In this document: positions 17,474 to 26,857 of the stretch, piece by piece
Layout: each line of letters opens with the position of its first letter
Numbering within the stretch: position 1 is the stretch's first letter
NCBI GenBank assembly: GCA_963732635.1
Contig: CAVTAL010000035.1
Coordinates: 248,001-312,000, forward strand
Direction: 5' to 3'
DNA length: 64,000 nucleotides
Source: JAKFWF01 sp963732635
GTDB taxonomy: Bacteria > Pseudomonadota > Alphaproteobacteria > Rhizobiales > Hyphomicrobiaceae
Program-made: the position numbers and the translations under genes
Notes under the pieces: generated by a model
What the model was told of the DNA's origin: nothing
Seen by the model: the letters and a program-made list of their open reading frames with translations, nothing else
Database searches by the model: none

Positions 17474-17576
17474 TACTGCCTCCCGATCGTTTTACGCCGG
17501 GCGACTATCGGTCACGTCTGTTTGGGTGACAAGTCGGCAGACGGACGCGCGGGCCACGTATGCGCAGCTGAAATGG

Positions 17577-17629
17577 GACAAGGGGCGCTGCGTCGTCCCG
17601 GGGGATGGATCGACGCGGCACCCCTTGTC
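17577..17629. other. Long hairpin-forming inverted repeat
   Basis: GACAAGGGG (17577-17585) and CCCCTTGTC (17621-17629) form a perfect 9-bp stem; inside it GCGTCG (17590-17595) pairs with CGACGC (17611-17616). No U-run follows on either strand. It lies 63 bp downstream of the TadG-like gene stop and may act as a transcript-stabilising or termination structure. Confidence 0.5.
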
Positions 17630-17691
17630 GCTCGGGCTGGATCGGGAGGAGGGAGGCCCGATCTTGAACCCAAGGTCGCGATTGGTTTCAA

Positions 17692-18966
17692 CTACTTGGA
17701 CAAGCGGAGGCTGACGATTTCGGTGGCGATCTGGCGGAACGCCGCGTCAAGTTCGTCGCCGGTCTCGGCGCGGTAGAACTTGGCTGCGTCGCTGGCGCAA
17801 GACGTCAGCGTCTCGATCACCCGGTTCTTCTGGGCACCGGCGCTCTTCAGGTCAAAGCCGACCGTATAGATCCGCACGCCCTTGTTCTTCATGCCGTTGC
17901 AGATATCGACCGAGAGCTTGCTCGCCTGCACCGCCTGGGCCGAATTGTCGCCCCAGTTGACGCCACCAATAGTGTTGTAGACGCCATCGGTCATCAAGAT
18001 CACCGTCTTGATGGTCTTGCCGTCGTTGTATTCGGCCGGCTTGCTGGCCACCGGCCAGATCGGCGACCAGGTCGGGGAGATCAGATACCAGGCCCAGGCG
18101 GCGCCCAGCTGGCCGGCGGTCGAGGAGGTGACCGTGTAGCCGTCGATGGTCGTCTTGAGCATGTTCTTGTTGTCGGTCATCGGCACGATCGGCGCGTTCG
18201 GGCAGTTTTGCACGGCGCCCGTCATGTCCGAGCGGATCTTGAAGGCGTCTTGACCGACCGGCATTGCATCGGTCTTCTCGTTGGTGGTGGTCTGACGCTC
18301 ATAGACACAATTGTTGGCCGATGCGCGGTTGCCGTCGACAGCCTTCAGGTAGGGTCCGACGTTGACGCCGGCCGAGAACGGGGCGAAGGCGACGCGCACC
18401 TTGGCGGCGCCGGTCTGGCTGTCGGGCAGCAGCACGTCGACGAGGTTCTTGGTGGCGGTCTTGAGGGCCACGATCTTGCCGCCGCCCATTGAGCCGGTGA
18501 CGTCGAGCTGCAGACTGACTTCGATGTCCTTGGAGTCGAAGATGGCAACCGACGACTTCGGTACACTGATTTTGTCGAAGCCACCAATGCCTGCGAACAG
18601 CATCGGGACGCTCGCCACGACATTGATGCCGACGGCGCTCTTGGCCCGATCGATATTGATCGAGAGGCTTTCGATCTTGGCGTAGTTGCCGCCCGGTCCG
18701 TCGATCGCAGTGTCGAAGAAGCTCTTGGCAACGGTCTGGACTTCGGCATCGGTCAGGTTGGCGAGGCGCAGCCCCTTGGCGGCGGCCAGGGCGGCGGCGT
18801 CGATCGAGGAAGAGAGGCGTCCGCTAGCCTGATAGAGCCGACCGACATCGATCGCCAGGCCGACAATCATCACCAGCACGAAGATGCACAAGCTGAAGAT
18901 CATTGCGACAGTACCGCGCTCGTCCGAGGCGAAGCTGCGAACCGGGGTCGATGTGAATTGTGCCAT
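17692..18966 (-). CDS. TadE/TadG-type pilus-assembly protein with vWA domain
   Basis: A 424-residue protein. After about 12 residues comes DERGTVAMIFSLCIFVLVMIVGLAIDVGR, the TadE-like membrane anchor with a prepilin-like entry, followed by LSSSIDAAALAAAKG. A von Willebrand A-like domain follows, with a MIDAS-type DVTGSMGGGK motif near residue 155 and ILMTDGVYN further on. Such proteins sit in the inner membrane with the bulk in the periplasm and are often encoded with Flp/Tad pilus genes; here none is adjacent. The ATG at 18966 has a GGAGG ribosome-binding site. The MIDAS uses Thr where DxSxS is usual. Confidence 0.86.
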   Translation of the reverse strand: MAQFTSTPVRSFASDERGTVAMIFSLCIFVLVMIVGLAIDVGRLYQASGRLSSSIDAAALAAAKGLRLANLTDAEVQTVAKSFFDTAIDGPGGNYAKIESLSINIDRAKSAVGINVVASVPMLFAGIGGFDKISVPKSSVAIFDSKDIEVSLQLDVTGSMGGGKIVALKTATKNLVDVLLPDSQTGAAKVRVAFAPFSAGVNVGPYLKAVDGNRASANNCVYERQTTTNEKTDAMPVGQDAFKIRSDMTGAVQNCPNAPIVPMTDNKNMLKTTIDGYTVTSSTAGQLGAAWAWYLISPTWSPIWPVASKPAEYNDGKTIKTVILMTDGVYNTIGGVNWGDNSAQAVQASKLSVDICNGMKNKGVRIYTVGFDLKSAGAQKNRVIETLTSCASDAAKFYRAETGDELDAAFRQIATEIVSLRLSK

Positions 18967-19246
18967 TGTAGTCCTCCGTGAGAGCGCTGCGAGGCGCTTG
19001 GCGAGGGAGGACTGCAATCGCGATGCCGGGGCGTCGTTTGGGACGCAAACCTGTGAAACCGCGTCGATCACGGTTTATGAGTGGTAAATTCCAGTTTGCT
19101 TTCGCCGAAACTTTTGAATTTGACGCGGATCGTTACCGGTTGTTGACGTTACCCGAACGGCCTCACCGATCGATGCAGCCTCGCTGTCCCGGATTGGGAT
19201 CTGCATTGCCTGTTCTGGCGTGTTTCGTTTCGGGGCGAACGGGCGC

Positions 19247-19474
19247 TCAGAAATCCCAGGCGATGCCGCCCTTTTCCCAGTCTCCGAACCGCACCGGATC
19301 GGGGCCGCCACGACCGCCGACTTCCTTCGGCCGAGCGGCTTCCTCGGCCGCACGCTGCCGACGCCTCTCTTCGGCCTCCGCCAGCGCCCGTTGGGCTGCA
19401 GGCGTCAATTGCCGGATGGGCGCTGCCTCGACGGCGGCTTCAGTTGGGGCAATGGCGGGCTCGGGTGCGGGCAT
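19247..19474 (-). CDS. DUF1674 / SdhAF4-like small protein
   Basis: A 75-residue protein whose C-terminal half (GGRGGPDPVRFGDWEKGGIAWDF) matches the DUF1674/SdhAF4 signature. Eukaryotic relatives help flavinylated SdhA assemble into succinate dehydrogenase; the bacterial role is inferred from them. The N-terminus is an Ala/Glu/Arg-rich helix. The ATG at 19474 gives the expected size; a longer in-frame reading upstream has no homology. It is divergent from htpX, a recurrent arrangement in alphaproteobacteria. Confidence 0.8.
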   Translation of the reverse strand: MPAPEPAIAPTEAAVEAAPIRQLTPAAQRALAEAEERRRQRAAEEAARPKEVGGRGGPDPVRFGDWEKGGIAWDF

Positions 19475-19565
19475 CGTATTACCTTCGGGTCCGGCTATGG
19501 GACAGGGCTTCGCAATACCATATATTGTCCTGGTACGAGAGGCGTGCCGCAGTGGATGGATCGCG

Positions 19566-20549
19566 ATGCCGAGCAATTTTCTCAAGACTGGGCTGCTGTT
19601 GCTGGCGTTGACTGGCATCTTCGTGGCGACTGGGGCCCTGGTCGGTGGCCGCAGTGGGCTATGGATCGCCTTCGTTGTCGCCTTGGCGATGAACCTCTTC
19701 ACCTATTGGAAGTCCGACAAGCTGGTGCTGCGCATGCAGGGCGCGAAAGAAGTCGATGCCCGCACCGCGCCGGAATTTTATAATCTCGTGGGCGGACTGG
19801 CGCAGCGGGCCGGCCTGCCGATGCCGCGCGTCTATATCATGAACAGCCCGCAGCCCAACGCCTTCGCCACCGGCCGCAATCCCGCCAATGCCGCGGTCTG
19901 CGCCTCGACCGGCCTGCTCGACATGCTGACGCCGGAGGAAGTTGCGGGCGTGATCGCGCATGAGTTGGCGCACGTCAAGAACCGCGACACGCTGACCATG
20001 ACCATTGCCGCGTCGTTTGGCGGCGCCATCTCGATGTTCGGCAATATGCTGCAGCTGGGCATGCTGTTCGGTGGCAACCGCAACAATCGCGGTGGCATGA
20101 TCGGCACCCTGTTCGCAGCGCTGGTGGCGCCGTTCGCGGCGATGCTTGTGCAGATGGCGATCAGCCGTTCGCGCGAGTATCAGGCCGATCAGATCGGTGC
20201 GCAGATCTGCGGCAATCCGCTGTGGCTGGCATCGGCCCTGGTCAAGATCCAGAATGCGGTGCGCGGCGGCGTACGCATGGAGCAGGCACAGCGAATTCCG
20301 GCGACGGCGCACATGTTCATCATAAATCCGCTGACCGGTCGCGGCACCGACAGCCTGTTCTCGACTCACCCCAGCACTGAAAACCGGGTTGCGGAACTGG
20401 AGAAGCTGGCGCAGGAGATGGGCGTCGCCGCAACCCGCGTATCCAGCAATGACCGGGCCGGCGGCAAGTTCCTGCCCGACACGGCACCGGCCACTGGCCG
20501 TTCGCTGCGGCCGACGTGGGGTGGTGACAAGCGCGGACCCTGGGGTTGA
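19566..20549 (+). CDS. htpX: Membrane metalloprotease HtpX (M48B)
   Basis: A 327-residue inner-membrane zinc protease for quality control of membrane proteins. Two N-terminal helices come first (LLLLALTGIFVATGALVG, LWIAFVVALAMNLFTYW). The zinc motif HELAH is at residues 132-136, further helices surround GTLFAALVAPFAAMLVQMA, and the third ligand Glu is in SREYQADQIGA. Substrate-side landmarks (FSTHPSTENRVAEL) are present. The C-terminal tail of about 35 residues is Pro/Gly-rich. The ATG at 19566 is chosen over longer in-frame openings. The stop overlaps the first possible start of rsmB. Confidence 0.93.
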   Translation: MPSNFLKTGLLLLALTGIFVATGALVGGRSGLWIAFVVALAMNLFTYWKSDKLVLRMQGAKEVDARTAPEFYNLVGGLAQRAGLPMPRVYIMNSPQPNAFATGRNPANAAVCASTGLLDMLTPEEVAGVIAHELAHVKNRDTLTMTIAASFGGAISMFGNMLQLGMLFGGNRNNRGGMIGTLFAALVAPFAAMLVQMAISRSREYQADQIGAQICGNPLWLASALVKIQNAVRGGVRMEQAQRIPATAHMFIINPLTGRGTDSLFSTHPSTENRVAELEKLAQEMGVAATRVSSNDRAGGKFLPDTAPATGRSLRPTWGGDKRGPWG

Positions 20550-20554
20550 ACAAC

Positions 20555-21910
20555 GTGAAAACCGATCGTGGCCGCGAGGGCGCGGGCAAGCGTCTGCCGC
20601 AGGGATATCATGCACGGCAGCTGGCGGTGACGCTGGTGGCGGCGGTGCTGCGCTATGGGCGCGCCTTCGACGATGCCATCGCGTTTACCCAGGACCAGCC
20701 CGAGTACAAGGACATGGAGCCGCGCGATCGAGGATTGGCGCGGCTGATCGCGGCCACCGTGTTGCGCCGGTTGGGCCAGATCGATGCGGTGGTGGCGACC
20801 TTTCTTGAGCGTCCACTGCCGGAAAAGCGCGGCGACCTTTCCTCCATCCTGCAGACCGCTGTCGCCCAACTGCTGTTTCTCGACTCGCCGCCGCATGCGG
20901 TGCTCAACATCGCCGTCGAGCAGTGCCGCGCTGACAGCCAGACCGAACGGTTCGCCAAGCTGACCAATGCGGTGCTGCGGCGGGTCTGCGATCAGGGAGC
21001 CGGCATCATCGCGGCCCAGGATGCATCGAGGCTCAATATTCCGGACTGGATCTGGAATCGCTGGGTTGCGGCTTACGGGCAGGATACGGCACGCCAAATC
21101 GCGATTGCCTCGCTCGAACAGGCGCCACTCGATATTTCCGTGAAATCCGACCCAGCCGGGTGGGCGGCCCGACTTGGCGCGGAGATCCTGCCGACCGGCA
21201 GCCTGCGGCTCGAAGCCGAGGGCCGTGTCGACGAACTTGCCGGCTTCGACGAGGGCGGTTGGTGGGTGCAGGATGCGGCGGCAGCGATCCCATCAAAGTT
21301 GTTCGGCGACGTGCGCGGCAAACGTATCGCCGACCTGTGCGCGGCGCCGGGCGGCAAAACCGCTTCGCTCGCGGCGCGCGGCGCGATCGTCACCGCAGTT
21401 GATCTTTCAGCCGACCGCTTGCTGCGGGTGCAACAGAACCTCGACCGGTTGCAGTTGAAGGCCGAACTGGTCGAGGCCGACGTCACCACCTGGCGGCCGG
21501 CCGAACGGTTCGACGCGGTGCTGCTCGACGTGCCTTGCTCGGCCACCGGCACCATTCGCCGCCATCCGGACATCCTGCGGCTGAAGCGACCGGCCGACAT
21601 CACCAAGCTGGCGCCACTGCAATACAAGATGCTCGAAAACGCGGTACGAATGGTGAATGTCGGCGGGCTCGTGGTGTTCTGCACCTGCTCGCTAGAGCCG
21701 GAGGAAGGCATCAACCACGTCAACAAGCTGCTCAAGCTCAACAAGGGCCTGAAACGCAGGCCGATCCTGGCACTCGAAGCCGGCGGCGAACCCGAGTGGA
21801 TCAGCCGCGAGGGCGATCTGCGCACCCTACCGTTCCACTTGCCGAGATCGAAGTCGGAACTGTCTGGCATGGATGGCTTTTTTGCATCGCGGCTGGTGCG
21901 AAAGGCATGA
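20555..21910 (+). CDS. rsmB: 16S rRNA m5C methyltransferase RsmB/NOP family
   Basis: About 451 residues. An N-terminal NusB-like helical domain (about 1-145) is joined to a Rossmann methyltransferase domain. SAM-binding CAAPGGKTA and the two cysteines of m5C RNA methyltransferases, PCSATGT (motif IV) and CTCSLEPEE (motif VI), are present. RsmB methylates C967 of 16S rRNA in E. coli. GTG 20555, with GGGG upstream, is preferred; a TTG at 20546 overlapping the htpX stop is possible. It is followed 81 bp later by the heparinase-like gene, the usual order in this group. Confidence 0.9.
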   Translation: MKTDRGREGAGKRLPQGYHARQLAVTLVAAVLRYGRAFDDAIAFTQDQPEYKDMEPRDRGLARLIAATVLRRLGQIDAVVATFLERPLPEKRGDLSSILQTAVAQLLFLDSPPHAVLNIAVEQCRADSQTERFAKLTNAVLRRVCDQGAGIIAAQDASRLNIPDWIWNRWVAAYGQDTARQIAIASLEQAPLDISVKSDPAGWAARLGAEILPTGSLRLEAEGRVDELAGFDEGGWWVQDAAAAIPSKLFGDVRGKRIADLCAAPGGKTASLAARGAIVTAVDLSADRLLRVQQNLDRLQLKAELVEADVTTWRPAERFDAVLLDVPCSATGTIRRHPDILRLKRPADITKLAPLQYKMLENAVRMVNVGGLVVFCTCSLEPEEGINHVNKLLKLNKGLKRRPILALEAGGEPEWISREGDLRTLPFHLPRSKSELSGMDGFFASRLVRKA

Positions 21911-21991
21911 TGCACAGGCGATTGGCCGGGTAGCCTTGTATCGGCCTCGCGCGGCGGCTAAGCCGGTTCCCATGAACGGAATCCGACACCA

Positions 21992-23707
21992 ATGCCGCGA
22001 CTGACGCTCAGCGAGCAGACCCAGCTTGCCAAGCTGATGGTCGACCGCACCTGCCGGTCTGCCTCGGCCCGCCTCAAGCAATCGCCGCTGCTGCGCTGGC
22101 GTTATGGCGCGCCCGTGGCCGACAAGCTGCTGATCGTGCCGCAGGATTTGCGCACCGCGGACGCAAGCTTCGCCGCCGAAGTCGAGTTCGGCCATTTCGG
22201 CCTCGGCGGCGCCATGGTTCTGCTCGAGGGCCGTTCGCCATTCGACGTGCCGTCGCCCAGCGAGGCTTGGGAACGCGAACTGCACGGCTTCGGGTGGTTG
22301 CGGCACTTCTATGCCGCAGGCCATGTCGGCGCCCGCGATCAGGCGCTCGCACTGGTGCTTGAATGGTGCGGTCGACATCGCTGGCCGGGCACTGGGCAGG
22401 CATCGGCGGTGGCCTGGGAACCATCGGTCACCGGCCGCCGGCTGATGTCGTGGATCGTCAACGCCCCGTTGATCCTCGATGCCGTCGACCAAGAAACCTT
22501 CGATACCATTACCGATCGTCTGGCCGATCAGTTAATTCATCTGTCGGCGTCCTGGCGGCATGCGCCAGTCGGCCACCGTCGGCTCGAAGCCTTGACGGCG
22601 CTGGTGATGGGGCATTTGTGCATCGCCGGGCGCGAGCGCAATCTGGAGCCGGTTGCCCGCGCCTTCGCTGCCGAGATCGAGCAGCAGATTTTGCCGGACG
22701 GTGGCCACATCAGCCGCAACCCGCGCGTGCTGGTCGAATTGCTGCTGGATTTCCTGCCTCTGCGTCAATGCTTCATCACGCGCGAGCAGAAGCTGCCGGA
22801 CGGGTTCGACGCAACCGTTCGACGGATGTTGAAGATGCTGCGCTATCTTAGGCTCGGCGACGGCAAGGTGGCCCGCTTCAACGGCATGACCGCGCATATG
22901 ATCGACGCGCTGTCGACCGTGCTCGCCTATGACGATCATCCGCATGAGCTACTCGATGCTGCGCCGCAGTCGAAATACCTGCGCCTGGAACGAGGGGCAT
23001 TGGTTCTGCTGATGGACGTCGGTAGCCCGCCGCCGCTGGAACTATCCGGCGCTGCCCAGGCCGGCTGCCTGTCGTTCGAGTTGAGTGCCGGGGCCGAGCC
23101 GATATTCATCAACGGTGGCGCGCCGGAACCAGCGGCACATGAATGGCACGCAGCGGCGCGAGCGACGGCCAGTCACAACACGCTATGCCTCGGCGGCAAG
23201 TCTTCTGCCAAGCTTGTCCGCCACGATCACCTCGAAAGCCTGCTCGAAGGCGCCCCGATCCGGTTTCCGGAAGGCGTGGAATACAAGACTGCCAATCGCG
23301 AAGGCGGCATTGAGGTCGACGCGTTTCACGACGGCTATTTCCAGCGCTTCAAGTTGCTGCATCGCCGGCGCATCGAGATCGATGCCAGCGGCACACGTAT
23401 CAACGGCATCGAGCGTGTTGGTCCGCAGCGCGGCCAGATGCGGTTGCCGCAGGACGTGCCGTTCGCGATCCATTTTCACCTGGACGCTGACGTCGTCTGC
23501 GCCCCCTCGGACGAAAGCGGTAGCGCGATCCTGACCTTGCGGGATGGCCAGCGCTGGCGGTTTTCCGCAACAGGGGCCCAATTATCGATTGAAGAAAGCA
23601 TCCACTTCGCCGCACTCGCCGGCCCGCGCCAGTCGCTGCAGATCGCGCTCCGTGCGGCGACGTTCGGCGAAAGCGAGGTGCGATGGAACATGGAGCAGAT
23701 GAAGTGA
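21992..23707 (+). CDS. Heparinase II/III-family protein
   Basis: A 571-residue protein with an N-terminal (alpha/alpha) toroid (about 1-310; typical GFGWLRHFYA, WEPSVTGRRLMSWIVNA, LPDGGHISRNPRVLVELLLD). A C-terminal beta-sandwich lyase-like domain follows (SHNTLCLGGKSSAKL, HDGYFQRFKLLHRRRIEID). Family members cleave acidic polysaccharides, but this alphaproteobacterial clade, fixed between rsmB and purH, has no assigned substrate. No signal peptide is evident, which is odd for a polysaccharide lyase. It overlaps the purH start, so the two are probably co-translated. Confidence 0.85.
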   Translation: MPRLTLSEQTQLAKLMVDRTCRSASARLKQSPLLRWRYGAPVADKLLIVPQDLRTADASFAAEVEFGHFGLGGAMVLLEGRSPFDVPSPSEAWERELHGFGWLRHFYAAGHVGARDQALALVLEWCGRHRWPGTGQASAVAWEPSVTGRRLMSWIVNAPLILDAVDQETFDTITDRLADQLIHLSASWRHAPVGHRRLEALTALVMGHLCIAGRERNLEPVARAFAAEIEQQILPDGGHISRNPRVLVELLLDFLPLRQCFITREQKLPDGFDATVRRMLKMLRYLRLGDGKVARFNGMTAHMIDALSTVLAYDDHPHELLDAAPQSKYLRLERGALVLLMDVGSPPPLELSGAAQAGCLSFELSAGAEPIFINGGAPEPAAHEWHAAARATASHNTLCLGGKSSAKLVRHDHLESLLEGAPIRFPEGVEYKTANREGGIEVDAFHDGYFQRFKLLHRRRIEIDASGTRINGIERVGPQRGQMRLPQDVPFAIHFHLDADVVCAPSDESGSAILTLRDGQRWRFSATGAQLSIEESIHFAALAGPRQSLQIALRAATFGESEVRWNMEQMK

Positions 23708-25284
23708 AGGACTTGGCAAAAATCGGCCGCGCGCTGATCTCGGTTTCAGACAAGACCGGATTGGTCGAATTCGCCCGCAAGCTCGCCGGCCATGGCGTCG
23801 CGTTGCTGTCGACGGGCGGCACGGCGGCGGCGCTGAAGGCTGCCGGCCTCGAGGTGACGGATGTGTCCGAGCATACTGGTTTCCCCGAGATGATGGACGG
23901 ACGAGTGAAGACGCTGCATCCGACCGTCCACGGTGGGCTGCTCGCCGTTCGCGGCAACCCGACACACGAGGCTGCCGCCAAGGCGCACAACATCCCGCCG
24001 ATCGATCTGCTGGTGGTCAATCTCTACCCGTTCGAGGCGACTGTCGCGAAGGGTGCCGACTACGACGAATGCGTCGAGAACATCGACATCGGCGGCCCGG
24101 CAATGATCCGTGCCGCGTCGAAGAACCACGAATCTGTAACAGTGATTGTCGACGCGGGTGACTATGATCGCGTACTCGACGAGATGGGCCAGCACGGTGG
24201 CGCCACCACCGCCAAGTTGCGCCGCGACCTCGCGCAACGAGCCTATGCTCGGACCGCCGCCTACGATGGCGCGATCTCGAATTGGCTCGGCGCCGTGGTC
24301 GACAATCCGGCCGGCAAGGCGGAAGGCTTCCCGCGCACGTTCTCGCTGCAGCTGACCAAGGCGCAAACCATGCGCTACGGCGAGAACCCGCACCAGAACG
24401 CGGCGTTCTACGTTGCGAGCGATGCGCAGCCGGGGTCGATTGCGACCGCCCGCCAATTGCAGGGCAAGGAACTCTCCTACAACAACATCGCCGATACCGA
24501 CGCGGCGCTCGAATGCGTCAAGGAATTCCCAGACCGGCCGACCTGCGTCATCGTCAAGCACGCCAACCCGTGCGGCGTCGCCGAGGCCGACAGCTTGCTC
24601 GCCGCCTATGATCGCGCCTATTTGACCGATACCGAGTCGGCGTTCGGCGGCATCATTGCCTTCAACCGCGAACTCGATGCCGCGACCGCCAAGGCGATCG
24701 TCGATCGCCAGTTCGTCGAAGTCATCATCGCGCCGTCAATTTCGAAGGACGCCGAGGCAGTGGTGGCGGCGAAGAAAAATGTGCGGTTACTCGCCTGCGG
24801 TGCTTGGGGTGCGAGGCCTGCGCCTCGGCTCGACTGGAAGAAGGTCAACGGCGGATTGCTGGTGCAGGATGCCGACCTCGCGCTGCACGAAACACTGAAG
24901 GTCGTCACCAAGCGTCAGCCGACCCCGGCCGAAATGGCCGACATGCTGTTCGCCTGGAAAGTCGCCAAGTTCGTGAAATCGAACGCCATCGTCTACGCCA
25001 AGGGCTTGGCAACGGTTGGCGTCGGTGCTGGGCAGATGAGCCGGGTCAATTCCGCCCGCATCGCCGCCATCAAGGCGGAGCATGCCAAGCTCGAGATCAA
25101 GGGTTCCGTGGTGGCATCGGACGCGTTCTTCCCGTTCGCCGACGGTTTGCTGGCAGCGGCCGAAGCCGGTGCGACGGCGGTGATCCAGCCCGGCGGCTCG
25201 ATGCGCGACGACGAAGTCATCAAGGCCGCCGACGACAAGGGTCTCGCCATGGTGCTGACCGGCATGCGCCACTTCCGCCACTGA
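23683..25284 (+). CDS. purH: Bifunctional AICAR transformylase / IMP cyclohydrolase
   Basis: A 533-residue enzyme for the last two steps of de novo IMP synthesis. The N-terminal IMP cyclohydrolase domain (MGS-like; ALISVSDKTGL, LLSTGGTA, DGRVKTLHPTVHGG) spans about 1-200. The AICAR transformylase domain follows, with the KHANPCG catalytic Lys-His and the GAGQMSRV and SDAFFPFADG signatures. The ATG at 23683 has a GAGG ribosome-binding site 6 bases upstream and overlaps the heparinase gene by 25 bp. GTG 23704 (GTGA overlap) is an equally tenable start. The next gene starts within its stop codon. Confidence 0.95.
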   Translation: MEHGADEVKDLAKIGRALISVSDKTGLVEFARKLAGHGVALLSTGGTAAALKAAGLEVTDVSEHTGFPEMMDGRVKTLHPTVHGGLLAVRGNPTHEAAAKAHNIPPIDLLVVNLYPFEATVAKGADYDECVENIDIGGPAMIRAASKNHESVTVIVDAGDYDRVLDEMGQHGGATTAKLRRDLAQRAYARTAAYDGAISNWLGAVVDNPAGKAEGFPRTFSLQLTKAQTMRYGENPHQNAAFYVASDAQPGSIATARQLQGKELSYNNIADTDAALECVKEFPDRPTCVIVKHANPCGVAEADSLLAAYDRAYLTDTESAFGGIIAFNRELDAATAKAIVDRQFVEVIIAPSISKDAEAVVAAKKNVRLLACGAWGARPAPRLDWKKVNGGLLVQDADLALHETLKVVTKRQPTPAEMADMLFAWKVAKFVKSNAIVYAKGLATVGVGAGQMSRVNSARIAAIKAEHAKLEIKGSVVASDAFFPFADGLLAAAEAGATAVIQPGGSMRDDEVIKAADDKGLAMVLTGMRHFRH

Positions 25285-25793
25285 TGACGGCGGACCCGCC
25301 AGTCCGTTTGCGCGCGGCGACACGAGCTGATTGGCCGCTGATCCGAAATTGGCTCGGTCGGCCCGAGATCGAGGATTGGTGGGGGCCGCGTACCGCCACC
25401 GAGGCGGCGGTGATGATGGCGTTTGACGCACCGCATGCGATCTGTCGCATGATCGAGGCCAGCGATACCGGCGAGGTCATCGGTTACGGCCACGCCGTCG
25501 ATGCGACGGTGTGGGGCGATCAGTTACCTTCCGACCTCGAACCCGGCACCTGGGACATCGACCTGTTCATCGCTTCGCCCGCCCATCGCGGCATCGGCGC
25601 CGGAGCGGCCGCGCTCAGACTGTTGCGCGACGAAGTATTCACGACCACGCTCGCTGTCGCCGTCGCGGTGTTTGCCTCGATTGCCAACGAGCGCGCCGTG
25701 CGGGCTTACGAGAAGGCCGGCTTCCGCTGGAAGCGGGTATGGGACGATCCGATCTCGGGCCCCGCATGGTTCATGACGGCAGAGCGGCCGTGA
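25284..25793 (+). CDS. GNAT N-acetyltransferase, AAC(6')-like
   Basis: A 169-residue acetyltransferase whose ATG overlaps the purH stop (TGATG), implying translational coupling. The GNAT acetyl-CoA loop is IASPAHRGIGAGAAALRLL (motif A), followed by SIANERAVRAYEKAGFRW (motif B). The opening VRLRAATRADWPLIRNWLGRPEIEDWWG resembles aminoglycoside 6'-acetyltransferase and IucB-like GNATs; resistance should not be assumed from that. The substrate is unknown. Confidence 0.85.
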   Translation: MTADPPVRLRAATRADWPLIRNWLGRPEIEDWWGPRTATEAAVMMAFDAPHAICRMIEASDTGEVIGYGHAVDATVWGDQLPSDLEPGTWDIDLFIASPAHRGIGAGAAALRLLRDEVFTTTLAVAVAVFASIANERAVRAYEKAGFRWKRVWDDPISGPAWFMTAERP

Positions 25794-25832
25794 TGTTAGG
25801 CTCGCTCGGGCAATCGACGCGGGGAGCATGCC

Positions 25833-26852
25833 ATGGCCGACTACGAGATTTTCAAACTGGGTGATCTGAAACTGCAGCGCGGCATCACGCTGCCGGGCGC
25901 ATTCCTCGCCTATAAGACTTACGGTACCCTCAACGCCGATAAATCCAATGCCGTTCTTTATCCGACGTCCTACGGCGCGCAGCACACTGACACCGAGTGG
26001 CTGATCGGACCTGGCCGGGTGCTCGATCCGACCAAGTGGTTCATCGTCATTCCGAACATGCTGGGCAACGGGCTATCGTCCTCGCCCTCCAACATGGCCG
26101 AGCCGTTCGGTTTGGGGCGCAATCCGGTATTCACTCATTGGGACAATGTGCACGCGCAGAGGCGATTGCTGGCAGAGGTATTCGGCGTCACCAAACTGGC
26201 TTTGGCCTATGGCTGGTCGATGGGTGGCCAGCAGGCCTTGCACTGGGGCGCGATCTTCCCCGATCAGGTGGCGGCGATCTGCGCGGTTTGCACGTCGGCC
26301 CGCACCTCGATCCACAACAAGGTGTTTCTTGAAGGCGTGCGAGCGACGCTGACCGCCGATCCCGCCTGGCAGGAAGGCCGGTTCGTCGAGCGGCCGGTGC
26401 GCGGACTTCGCGCCATGGGCCGCGTCTATGCCGGCTGGGCGATGAGCCAGGCGTTCTACCGCGAGAAGCTCTACGAAAAGGCCGGTTTCGCCTCGCTCGA
26501 GGATTATCTGGTGCGATCGTGGGAGGGAAATTTCCTGCGCCGCAATGGCGAGGATCTATTGGCGGCACTCGCCACTTGGACCCAATCGGACATTTCCGAC
26601 AACGCGATTTATCGCGGTGATCTCGACCGGGCTCTTGGCGCCATTGCCGCGCGCTCGATCATCATGCCGTCCGAGACCGATCTCTATTTCACCGTAGAGG
26701 ATTCAAGGATCGAGACGGCCAAAATGGGCAATGCCGAGTTGCGGACGATTCCGTCAATCTGGGGCCACCGGGCGGGAAACCCGGTGCAGAACCCCGTCGA
26801 CGAGGCATTCCTGCGGCAGGCGGTGGACGATCTGCTCGCCCGATCGGCCTGA
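25833..26852 (+). CDS. MetX-like alpha/beta hydrolase
   Basis: A 339-residue protein of the homoserine O-acetyltransferase superfamily. It has a KTYGTLNADKSNAVL start, the oxyanion region YPTSYGAQH, nucleophile elbow GWSMGGQQA, the lid and a C-terminal GHRAGNP with the catalytic His. True MetX proteins use an LTGDAHV...GGSMGGM pattern. This one departs from it (GWSMGGQ, no complete L(N)GGP signature), so it is likely a hydrolase or acyltransferase of another specificity. The ATG at 25833 follows GGGGAG. It is convergent with the TerC gene, 5 bp apart. Confidence 0.8.
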   Translation: MADYEIFKLGDLKLQRGITLPGAFLAYKTYGTLNADKSNAVLYPTSYGAQHTDTEWLIGPGRVLDPTKWFIVIPNMLGNGLSSSPSNMAEPFGLGRNPVFTHWDNVHAQRRLLAEVFGVTKLALAYGWSMGGQQALHWGAIFPDQVAAICAVCTSARTSIHNKVFLEGVRATLTADPAWQEGRFVERPVRGLRAMGRVYAGWAMSQAFYREKLYEKAGFASLEDYLVRSWEGNFLRRNGEDLLAALATWTQSDISDNAIYRGDLDRALGAIAARSIIMPSETDLYFTVEDSRIETAKMGNAELRTIPSIWGHRAGNPVQNPVDEAFLRQAVDDLLARSA

Positions 26853-26857
26853 CCCGC

